A DNA stretch of 19,967 nt from Trebouxia sp. TZW2008. Taxonomy: Eukaryota > Chlorophyta > Trebouxiophyceae > Trebouxiales > Trebouxiaceae. Shown here piece after piece: positions 9,670-18,189 of the stretch. The position numbers and the translations under genes are program-made. A model generated the notes under the pieces. That model was not told the origin of the DNA, ran no database searches, and saw nothing but the letters and a program-made list of their open reading frames with translations. The stretch is taken from positions 203 through 20,169 of the forward strand of contig BDIU01000285.1 of NCBI GenBank assembly GCA_002118135.1, read 5' to 3'. Every line of letters begins with the position of its first letter. Positions within the stretch are counted from its first letter, which is position 1.

Positions 9670-10973
9670 ATGTCAGTTGTTGTTGAAGCTGCTTGGATCG
9701 GATCAGCCTCCGTCGGCCTCAACAACCCTTTGGTCAGTGGCCCGATGCCGCACAGCTTAGTTGGTGGGCCTCAGCCTCTACAAGCCCGTCAGGGGAGAGA
9801 AATGCAGCGATACAGCCAAGACGGTGCTCGCCTTGTTGCTGGGTAAATATGGCCTATGCAGTTTGTTTGATGCAAAAGTCTTGGCAAGCAGACATGCCTG
9901 CTTCGGCTGTCAGATTCCCTGCAAGGCTGTCTGCAAGCGTGATGCTACCTCTCCATTTCTGAGCAACCTTGCTGTTTGCAGTTGCATTCCAGTCAGAGTG
10001 TCAGAGGTCGCAGGCCGCCATGAAATAAGTGTTTGCATGATTACAAGCAGAGGAGGCAAGGGCCTTGTCTTTCCCAAGGTGAGTGATACAAAAGTCATAG
10101 GCTGCTCACATGCCTCAAGCCGCAGGTGCTGTCTAGTTTGCTTACAGCAAATGACCGTGCATGAGCAGAAGTGGCAGTAAACCAGTCTGATTTTGGTCAT
10201 CTCAACAGCCCACTATCTGATTTTTAAAGATTTACTGCTTGATGCAGGGTGGTTGGGAGGCTGACGAGACTGTTGAGGCAGCTGCAGCCCGTGAAACAGT
10301 AGAAGAAGCTGGCGTTCGTGGAAATTTAGAAGTAAGCTTGTGCGCATGCTGTGCCATGCTGTGCTTCCCTCTGCTTGCTCTGTTGCTGTGATGTTGCAAA
10401 CTCGAGCCTCATGGCCGTGACCCAGCGTGTCCGCAACGTGCATGGACAGCAGTTCTTCTCATAACAGTGCTCAGATGCTTGAGCTCGCACTTTGTGTGCA
10501 ATTGCAGAAGGACATGGTTGGAGCGTTCCCCTTCAAGAGTAATAAAGCAGCACGGAAACACACAGCAGAGCAGGGGCGCTGTGTTGCCCACATGTTTGTG
10601 ATGCATGTAGTTGAGGAGTTGCCGACATGGCCAGAGGGCACAGAACGGAAGCGCATCTGGGTAAGTGCTTATCCACAAGCTGCACATTTCGTGTACCAAT
10701 TATGCTATCTCACTGCGACGACGAAGACAGTATACCTCAAGATAGGTCAGGTGCCGGACAACGACGTGTTTGTCAGCTTGCAGCAACTAAAGATTGGCGA
10801 TTGGCCTGCCGTGCATGCTTTTCCAGAAAGTTGCATGCAAGGTCCATGGTGTCCTGTGCACTGTCTGACAACATGTATGCATGCAGTGCTCAGCAGAAAG
10901 GGCTGTGGAGCAGTGCAGACATGACTGGATGAGGGATGCTTTGGAGGCTTGGCTAGCAAAGCAGCAATTTTGA
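9670..10973 (+). CDS. Nudix hydrolase, plant diphosphoinositol-polyphosphate phosphohydrolase-like
   Basis: Nudix enzymes hydrolyse nucleoside diphosphates linked to another moiety. This plant subgroup acts on (di)nucleotide or diphosphoinositol phosphates. Proposed exons: 9670-9842, 9982-10078, 10248-10331, 10508-10660, 10751-10841 (least certain), 10897-10973, giving about 224 residues. Residues 91-113 (exon 3) form the Nudix box, matching GX5EX7REUXEEXGU with a Thr at the first U position (GGWEADETVE, then ARETVEEAGV). Just before it is SRGGKGLVFPK, and exon 1 ends QRYSQDGARLVAG, both as in plant NUDT proteins. Exon 4 carries the conserved ELPTWPEGTERKRIW, and the last exon EQCRHDWMRDALEAWL, the usual C-terminus. 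An in-frame ATG at 9745 is an alternative start; the upstream one gives a 25-residue extension of unknown role. Substrate cannot be read from sequence. Confidence 0.88.
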
Positions 10974-11161
10974 TGTACAGTATGTGAGTGTTTGTAGTTA
11001 CTTTCGACATACAGATTTGATTTACGGCGTGTCAGCAGCTTGTCACAATGCTGTGCTCTTCTGCACACTGGCTGCCACAAACATCTCGTAGCTGTGGTCT
11101 GGGCACTTTGCATGAGGAGAAAACCGGTGGAAGTGTAGTATATGTTACATACAGACTAGAT

Positions 11162-11166
11162 TGTAA
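11162..11166 (+). terminator. UGUAA-type poly(A) signal, Nudix gene
   Basis: TGTAA lies about 190 nt after the TGA at 10971-10973. It is the first such pentamer on this strand and a reasonable 3' UTR length for an algal gene. Confidence 0.4.
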
Positions 11167-11651
11167 GCCTGGCCTTGAAGGCAATCATTATGGTCTGATG
11201 TAGCCTGCATTACACGCTGGGCACCGTCTGAGATGATCTGCATGGGCATGCAAAGTCCGTGAAGCATTGTGAGCCATGGGCAGCAGCGATATGTAGCAGA
11301 ATGTGGTCAAAATTAGCGAGAAGACAATTCTGGTTTTGTTCTGCAACGCCAAGGCTTGCAAAGGCTTGCAGCACTAGATCTCAAGCAAGCTTGCGAAGTG
11401 GCCATGCATACACATGCCGAAAGTGATTTGAGTGCTGCCATTTTTGATCAGATGCAAAGCTAGCATTGAGGGAAGCGTGCTGCGCATGCTGCTTCCTAAA
11501 TGTGACAGCAGGCCATTGTGGCAGCACAGGGCGTTTGCACACATCCGCCCTGCCCGGGCTTACGTGCTACAATTGAACCGCATCCGCGGTTGCATGCATG
11601 AGGCCTGCTTCTTATCGGATCTCCGCCGGCAATTTGACGACCTAAGTTATA

Positions 11652-11667
11652 CTTGAACACGTTCAAG
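11652..11667. promoter_or_regulatory. inverted repeat CTTGAAC-AC-GTTCAAG in the SOD leader
   Basis: A perfect 7-bp inverted repeat with a 2-nt spacer ends 9 nt before the SOD ATG (11677). It contains an ACGT core (CACGTT). It could be a binding site for a dimeric regulator or an mRNA hairpin close to the start codon. Function is inferred only from position and symmetry. Confidence 0.35.
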
Positions 11668-11676
11668 CTTGACACA

Positions 11677-13469
11677 ATGATGCAGACTGTTTCACACACC
11701 GTTTGCTTGAATGCCCGACCTGTGCTCGGCAACAGATCGCACCAGCGAGCTGCACAGGTCTGGCTTTCATAGTCCCCGCATTTTAGTAGCGCTTGACTCT
11801 GTTTGACGCAGTGGCATGGCATTTGCAGAAAACTCGCTTGAGGCCATGCAGAGCCTTTGAGCTAGACGACCTGCCCTACTCGCTGGTGCGTTTGCATGCT
11901 GACGATGCTCTTGCTGATGGGTGACTGCACTGCGCCCTCGTATCGCCTATCATCTGGTCGGCGTGTTTGTGCGTAGCACGGGCATGCACGCTGCCACATT
12001 TGATTCTCACGTTCTTGGCTTGGTGCACAGGACGCTCTGGAGCCCCACATGTCAAAGGTAAGACTGCGAGCAGTTGTGCAGCAGCTACTTCGCAAGTTCA
12101 TCCTGAGTGCACTGCCTTATATATACTTTGCTGCAGAGCACTTTTGAGGTGCACTGGGGCAAGCATCACAGGACATACGTGAACAACTTGAACAACCAAA
12201 TTCAGGGCAAGGACTTGGAAAGCAAGCCCCTTGAGGAGGCAAGTTTGAAATGCCAGCCGTGTTGCCAAATGCAAGTCTGTCTGCAAAGGCGTCCTGTGAT
12301 GCAGATTGCAAATGACTGTATGCCTCAGATGCATCTGGAGTGCATCTGCAGGCTGCTGAAGGCTGTGACTGGTTTTGCTTGTGTTCAACATGCAGTGGCG
12401 TACAGCAACAAAGTCTTCAAAAGTTGTGCCTGTGCTGGCAGGTTGTGAAGGCAACCTGGAACAACGGAAGCCCTGGCCCTGAATTCAACAATGCTGCACA
12501 AGCCTGGAATCACAAGTTCTTCTGGAGCTGCATGAAATCTGGTGGTGGTGGTGAGTGAATCTGCTGTTGTGCATGTTCATGAGCTGGATGCACAGTCTAG
12601 CATAAAGGGCAATCAAAGCTGTGTTGGCATGCCGATGCATTGCTTGCAAAAGCTCTTGTGTTAAGAGCATGTTGGGAGACTCCCATGACATCCAGAAACA
12701 GCAACCCGCTGCTCATGCATGCTGTACGGGCTGAACAGGCGCTGTCTTTGATGACGAAAATGCTTGCAACGTCATCCAGCAGTGCTGCAAAACAAATGTG
12801 GTTTCACAGGTGAACCATCTGGTGAGCTCAAGTCAGCGATTGAGAAGGACTTTGGCTCATTTGATGAGTTCAAGACACAATTTTCACAAGCTGGTGCTAC
12901 ACAATTTGGCTCAGGATGGGCTTGGCTGATCTCGGATAACGGCAAGCTCAAGGTCAGTCTCGCAAGTAGCTTGCACGCTTTGTCCGGTAGAAAGTGCACT
13001 GCTTTGCCAAGGATTGGCTTGCTCAATCTGAGATTTTGGCAAACTCAACAGTTACTCTGGCAGGACTAGCTTGCATCTTGTGGCTGGCAAGAAATGCATA
13101 CAAACTTGCTCTACCAAGTATGGTTTGGCTGATTGTGGATGCTCAAGCTCCAAATTATTCTTGCAGGATCAGCTTGCGTGTCCTGGCCAACAACAAATGC
13201 ATACAGGTTTTGCTTTGCTGAGTAGCAGCAGCATACTGATATGCAAAGGTCGTGTCAACAGATTCAGCAAGTGCTGTTCGCAGGTCATCAAGACGCCAAA
13301 TGCAGAGACTCCACTAGCATCAGGGGCTGGAAAGCCTCTGCTGACTATGGATGTGTGGGAGCACGCTTACTACTTAGATGTGCAGAACAGGCGACCGGAC
13401 TACATCAAGACTTTCCTTGGCGAGCTGGTCAACTGGGACTTTGTGGCACAGAACTTCGCATCTGCCTAA
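11677..13469 (+). CDS. iron superoxide dismutase, plastid-targeted
   Basis: Converts superoxide to oxygen and hydrogen peroxide; plant and algal Fe-SODs act in the chloroplast. Exons: 11677-11757, 11829-11885, 12031-12057, 12137-12238, 12442-12550, 12810-12952, 13284-13469, all phase-consistent, 234 residues. Residues 1 to about 35 are rich in Ser, Arg and Ala and lack acidic residues, typical of a transit peptide. The mature enzyme begins near [11 protein letters not shown]. Metal ligands by family alignment are His61 (EVHWGKHH), His113 ([13 protein letters not shown]), Asp196 and His200 ([11 protein letters not shown]); Tyr69 is the active-site tyrosine. Gln109 in NAAQ marks the iron type rather than manganese. 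Intron 4 has a GC donor (GAGGAG/GCAAGT). Intron 6 is made largely of copies of exon 6's end. Convergent with the NUP50-like gene. Confidence 0.95.
12914..13225 (+). repeat. three tandem units spanning the SOD exon 6 donor
   Basis: Unit 1 (from 12914) covers the end of exon 6 ([13 protein letters not shown]) and its donor at 12953. Unit 2 starts at 13011 and unit 3 at 13118, so periods are about 97 and 107 nt. Shared order: GGATGGGCTTGG-like start, GGCAAGCTCAA-like middle, TAGCTTGCA, AGAAATGCATACA (units 2 and 3), TTTGCCAA-like end. Copies 2 and 3 have lost the reading frame, and together the array fills most of intron 6. Confidence 0.75.
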
Positions 13470-13710
13470 GGAGTCCAAGATGCTGATCACCTGCTGGTTT
13501 CATGCTGCTTACATTGCAGGATGCTGAACTGAGTGAAGTCAAACTGAGGACCTCGCATAAACTTGATCTTTTAAGGACATTGTGTTGGAGCTGCTTCTCA
13601 TTGACTGTGCTCTTTAAAAGGTTTTAGCCAATTGCAAGTGGTGGCTTTCAAGCCGATATGGCACAGCACTTGTCATTTGATCGATTACTTTGATGTTTGT
13701 TACTACAATC

Positions 13711-13715
13711 TGTAA
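13711..13715 (+). terminator. UGUAA-type poly(A) signal, SOD gene
   Basis: TGTAA lies about 240 nt after the TAA stop (13467-13469), inside CAATCTGTAAGG. Confidence 0.4.
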
Positions 13716-14248
13716 GGTATTGTGCACATCACACCAGCGTGCACAGCCTGCGAGTGAACATGCATTATGAAGTTGCACAAACGCAGTCGCAAGATTTCAT
13801 CTTGTGCCGTCAACTTGAATACGTCTGTTGGCACTGATGCATACCTTTGTCATTCGAAACATCAAGTAAGTATTTCGTCATTTCAAAAGCATCAAACACG
13901 GCAAACAATAATGCAGCATGACAGCATGTGACCAGAGTCAGCTTTGCTGTTAAATTTGGCTGACAGTGACTCTAGCTTGACCAGCGCAAAAAGCTCAGAC
14001 ATGTCTGAACGCAAGTTCATAAATATAATGCATGAGCTCAGAAGCTGTAAATAGCCCTGATCTGTTCTTAGGCAGTGCCACTGCCAGCAAGTGCTAATGA
14101 ATGCTTTGAAAGGCATGCTGCCGATATCAAATTGGAGAAGGGTGACATGGAACGGTACCTAGCGTACGTCATCCTCTGATGATGAGGGGCCCATTAGCTG
14201 CTATAGACACATCTAAGCATGCTAGGATGCAAGCTGGGAATGCTGAAG

Positions 14249-14253
14249 TTACA
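14249..14253 (-). terminator. UGUAA-type poly(A) signal, NUP50-like gene
   Basis: TGTAA reads on the minus strand about 68 nt after the TAG stop at 14321-14323. Confidence 0.4.
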
Positions 14254-14320
14254 GTGCTGCGCATAAGCATGTTGTGCACGACCTGCATGGACCATGTGAC
14301 ATGAAATCCCTCAACACTGA

Positions 14321-17300
14321 CTAGACTGCAGAAGTTGCATCTGGTGACCTTGCATCACCAGAGCTCTCTCTTTGCAGAACTTGCAGAAGTTCTTCGAGCT
14401 TGTGTACAGCCTTCTTACGGAAGGCAAAAGATGACAGCTTCAGTGACTTTTTAGCAACTTCTCCTGATGCATTTGCAGCATCGCTATCATTCTCATCTGA
14501 TCCAGCGTGATTGACACAAGGAAAAGTGACACCCTGCAGAACACAAACCATCAATGCAGCTGTAACAATGTCACTTGAGATGCGCAACACTAGCAGAAGA
14601 CAAAGTGAGATGCACATTATCAGTTCAAGGCGAATGTATGCACAGTTGAAAACTAGCTCATGACAACATCATTGCCTTGATGATGCTTTGCTTACTTTTG
14701 TTGCTATCTGTCATGCTGACAGGCAAATTGATGCAGAGTCAGAAACTAGCTGACGACAACATCAGTGCTTTGATGATCCAGTGCTTGCTTTGTTGCCATC
14801 CATCATACTGACAGGCAACCTTATGCAAAGCCAAAATTTAGCTAACAACAACAGCAGCGCCTTGACATGCAGTGCTTACTTTGTTGCCATCCATCATACT
14901 GACAGGCATTTGAGGCCACAAGTTTGCATTGAGCAGCAGCCTGAAATTACCCCGCTGCCGCATAACCAGCCTGGCTTGACCTGCAATTCAGCAAACACCA
15001 TTTGAATCTGCACAGCAGCAGGTTATGCTAATTTGCAATAGGACACAATTAGCTCAAGCTCAAAGCACCAAATCCAACACAGGCACACGATGCCCTGTGC
15101 AAATGCATAGTCCTGAAGTTCATCTTGACACATGCTGCTTGGGCTTTTGGACCTGGTGTGCATGCATATGACATCAGCTGCATGGTCTGCATTACACAAG
15201 CCAAGTGCAACAACTGGGACAAGCAGAAACATTTTGGCAAAATTTCATTTTCAAGGATTTTCAACTTTTTTGATGATTTTCACATCCAAAGTTTATTGTT
15301 GGCCTTTTCCCACTGTATGTATGATTTCTTTCATTCCAGCTCTGTGCTGGCCTCTGTGTCAAGGTGGGTGAATGAGACTCACCATTTGGAGCCTTATTGA
15401 CACGCAGCTCCCCACGACCACGCTCCCGCCAGGTTTTGGTATCTTGGTCATCAAACTGGAACAGCGTGCCCTCAGCTTCGTACAGCACAGTCTCGCCCTC
15501 CTCGCCCGTGTGCCTCTCCTGCTCCTGGGGCAAGGCTGACTGCACAGGCGAGGCGGAGGGCGAAGCTGCTGCTGAAGCTGCTGTCTCCTTGCCGCCATCA
15601 CTGCTACCTGTCAAGACACAACATATATCAGCATTCAGTGTAATGTGAAGCTGCTGCGGGAGCTGCTGTGTCATTGCTACCGGCACAGATTCCTATTGGG
15701 AAGATGACAGCAGTATGCACATATCCTGAACATGTTGATGTAGTGAAAGTTCAAGGTGTGTGCCTGTGAAGTGTGCAGCACTGTTGCCCTGATGACTCAG
15801 CCCTTGCTATCAACTGCCAAGCACTGACAGCAGAAGCTGCTTTGTCCTTGGCCCCTATCACTACTGTCTGCCAAGATATAACAGCAGCTTGGTTCATTCT
15901 GTCATGAAAAGCGCATGCTAGGCAGGCTCAGAGCGCCCAGCGAGGTACGTAAAGCAGCAATCAACTGTCTTCAACCAGTTTGACAACAGCGAGTATGCAC
16001 TATGAGAATCTGCTGCAGATGCTGCTGTTGCCCTGCCGCTGTCGCTGCTGCCTGTCAAGACACAATAGCCGTATGCACGTGATGCGCACTGCAGAGCTGA
16101 TGACAGCAGGGGTTCACATACGTGACTGTGACAAAGGGCATAACTTCACGCTTGCTTTCAGCCTTGGCTTGACCACCAGCACCAGAAACTGCTAGAACAA
16201 GGTTGCAGGAAGGAGATGCGTTATTTCTGCTGATTGCAAGGGGCACAAAGAGTTGCTCTGCTGATTAGATTTGCTGTCATTAAATGCAAATCTCAAGCTG
16301 CCACTGTGTACATTTCAGGAGCGTCACAACGCTTTGCTGTGCTTAATCAGAAAGTCTGATCACATTGCAAATTCTGACAGATCTGATGTCATGCACATTA
16401 GGCCAGCTTCCTGCAAACCTGGCCATTGTGCACCATCGTCTCTTACGTGATCCGCGCACGATTGCACGAGAAGCCATGCCCGAGCAGTGCGATAGACACA
16501 AACAAACGAGGTACAATGCAAACGAAATACTATGAGTGCGCATGTGTCAATGCCCAACAACAACACAAAAAGCTGCAGCAATTGTGCTAAGCAAATGTAT
16601 GCAAGAAGTAGTATGTGTGTGTATATGGTGTCGCTGAGCTGGCTGTCTGGCCATTGTGCACAGCAGGACAACAACACATGTATCTTGCCTGCTGGGCTGG
16701 TGTTTGAGGGCTTGAAGGAGAAACCCTCATTGTCTTGGGACTTGTCATTGCTCTGACTGAGTGCCCCAAAACTGCCAGCAGATTTGCCTGCACAAGACAT
16801 TGACCTGTGACTCAAAACAATTTCTTCAAGCTTCAATATAGCAGCCTGGCAAGCAGACTATGCCAGATGACATCATGTATCGTTGATGTGACCAGATGAT
16901 GCTGAAGTCATCAGTAAGCTGATGACTACAGCATCCTGCAGAGACCCTCACATGACAATGCATACCCCTTTGCAATGCTGAACAGCACTGCTTATGCCAA
17001 ACACAGCATCAGGGGGTCAAGAATTTACCTATAGCACCAAATCCACCAGTTGCGGAACCAAACGTCAAACCGTTGCTGCTGTCACCAAAGGCTGCCTTTC
17101 CGCCGCCAGCAGTAACAGCAAAGGGGGACTGCTGCTTGTTTGCAGAGGAGAATGATGAGAAGTCCACTGGTGCTGCTGTCTGAGATGCAGCAGCTTCAGC
17201 ATTTGCTGACCCTTGGGCAGTGACTGACGCTGCGTCGGGTCTAATGCCCTCAGACTGAGCAGCACTTGTGGTTGCCTCTGCTGCATTGTCAGCTGGACCG

Positions 17301-17910
17301 GATGCAGAGCTGGCAACGTCAACAGTATTGGCTGAGCCTGCTACAGCGCCTCCAGTTGATGCAGGCTGAGGCTTGGCACTGTCTGTGGGTGCATCTTTGG
17401 CAGGCTCAGCAGACTGACTAGCCTGTTGAGACAAGCAACACTTTGGCTGCCTAGCTGATGTGCAAATTGAGGAGGAGCGTGTAAGCTAGCTGACTGAAAG
17501 GACGTACCGGCTTGGACAAGGTGACCTGTGCGAATGGGTTTGTCTGGGGTGTTGATGTCAAGTTCACTCCAGCAAAAGGATTGCTTGAGGCTCCTGCCAG
17601 GCTGACGCCAGCAAAGGGGTTGGCAGCTCCACCTGCAGCTTGGCTGCTGCTCAAGCCCCCAGCACGTTTGGGGCGAACGATTCTCCTTGTCTTCATCACT
17701 TCTTCTGAAGCCCTCGCAAACTCTCCTTGTTGCACAGGCTCCTAGCCAAAGCACGATATGGTCAGCCAGTCCAGCTGCGCTGTGATAGTGCATCGTGTGC
17801 AAGGCGTATACTACCTCGTCTTCATCAGAAGGGTCGTCTTTTGTCAGCTGTCGCTCGTTGCCTCTCTTCTTGGCTGCGGGTTCCAAGTGATCAGTGGGTC
17901 TTTTGGACAT
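14321..17910 (-). CDS. NUP50-type nucleoporin with C-terminal Ran-binding domain
   Basis: NUP50 is a mobile nuclear-basket nucleoporin that binds importin alpha and Ran-GTP and promotes cargo release. Exons: 17910-17815, 17741-17508, 17422-17029, 16787-16689, 15607-15383, 14980-14880, 14533-14321, all phase-consistent, 453 residues (animal NUP50 is about the same length). Residues 1-32 are charged with a basic AAKKRGNER patch, then acidic. Residues 39-51 give GEFARASEEVMKTR, the N-terminal NUP50 motif. NPFAGV/NPFAQV repeats (about 64-106) and a long Ala/Ser-rich stretch with scattered FG motifs follow. Residues about 309-430 are a RanBD1 domain: GEEGETVLYEAEGTLFQFD, WRERGRGELRVNK, ARLVMRQRGNFRLLLNANLW, GVTFPCVNH. 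The gene ends with a short coiled segment. Exon 6 is only 101 nt and was recognised from the RanBD sequence. Exon 4 uses a GC donor (GCAG/GCAAGA). Confidence 0.9.
14628..14905 (-). repeat. about 92-nt tandem array seeded at the NUP50 exon 6 donor
   Basis: Exon 6 ends MPVSMMDGNK/GTAAGC (14880). The same segment recurs twice in the intron: LPVSMMDGNK/GCAAGC and LPVSMTDSNK-like/GTAAGC. The plus-strand word ACTGACAGG (GCTGACAGG in the last copy) starts at 14898, 14807 and 14715, so the period is 91-92 nt. A fourth partial unit reaches about 14628. Each unit therefore carries about 30 nt of exon, the donor and about 60 nt of intron. Confidence 0.9.
15574..16066 (-). repeat. dispersed copies of the NUP50 exon 5 acceptor region inside intron 4
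   Basis: The exon 5 start with its acceptor (plus strand GAAGCTGCTGTCTCC through CTGTCAAGACACAA, 15574-15622) recurs at about 15833-15883 (GAAGCTGCTTTGTCC ... CTGCCAAGATATAA) and about 16018-16065 (GATGCTGCTGTTGCC ... CTGTCAAGACACAA). A shorter fragment lies near 15640-15680. Copies keep the TTGACAG-like acceptor but not the frame. Confidence 0.75.
15917..16005. repeat. dispersed repeat, copy B
   Basis: Partner of 7444-7525, located in NUP50 intron 4, between two of the exon 5 acceptor copies. It shares GGCAGGCTCAG, GGTACGTA, CAACTGTCT, CAACCAGTTT and GCACTATG in the same order and spacing, with small indels. Confidence 0.6.
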
Positions 17911-18189
17911 GTTGACACAAAGGTCTGAAAGGAGGTCACTGGCTGCAACTTGCTAAGACAGCACTGTCAATTCAATGTGACCACGAGACTGTGTCTGTTA
18001 TTTTCCGTGCACCGTGCACACATGCGAGCTAACAGCAGACTAGACCTACTCGACTCTGGAATAGCGTTTTTAGAGTCCCTACATAACGACATAGACGGTC
18101 AGTCTGGCCGTTATTTTTTGGACGCTGAGCCCGCAACTCATCTCCACCCCATAGCATGCAAGCAGAGGCTTCTGGTGGCGCCCATGTGA
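17911..18189. other. region between NUP50-like start and Fanzor-type stop
   Basis: 279 nt holding the NUP50-like promoter and 5' UTR and the 3' flank of the TnpB-like gene. The only clear structure is the hairpin with T-run at 18083-18119. A plus-strand open frame (17950-18189) has no recognisable features. Confidence 0.5.
18083..18119. ncRNA. compact palindromic hairpin followed by a T6 run
   Basis: Outer stem ATAACG/CGTTAT (18083-18088 with 18109-18114) and inner stem AGAC/GTCT (about 18093-18096 with 18102-18105) are separated by small internal loops. TTTTTT follows on the plus strand (18114-18119). It lies about 75 nt past the end of the TnpB-like gene. It could be the end of a small RNA, part of a guide-RNA region of the element, or a chance palindrome. 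Confidence 0.3.

Larger units (their letters stand above)
10974..11676. other. intergenic: Nudix 3' UTR and SOD promoter
   Basis: No gene is supported. TGTAA occurs at 11162-11166. The SOD 5' UTR is expected at the right end, where the inverted repeat at 11652-11667 lies. Open frames here lack conservation or splice logic. Confidence 0.5.
13470..14320. other. convergent intergenic region, SOD and NUP50-like 3' UTRs
   Basis: 850 nt between the two stop codons with no supported gene. A TGTAA for each strand is present (13711-13715 plus; 14249-14253 minus). The longest open frame (minus, about 13892-14116) shows no family features. Confidence 0.5.

Noticed and set aside
12764..13221. ORFs continuing past SOD exon 6 (12953 onward)
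   Set aside because: They read into the duplicated intron; the conserved SOD sequence resumes only at 13284 after a TGTTCGCAG acceptor.
14904..14980. NUP50 exon 6 ending at the CCT/GTCAGT site (14904)
   Set aside because: The later AAA/GTAAGC donor at 14880 is also in phase and supplies the conserved Ran-binding-domain residues before GVTFPCVNH.
17512..17745. Plus-strand ORF opposite NUP50 exon 2
   Set aside because: Antisense shadow; the minus strand carries the NPFAGV repeats and the NUP50 N-terminal motif.
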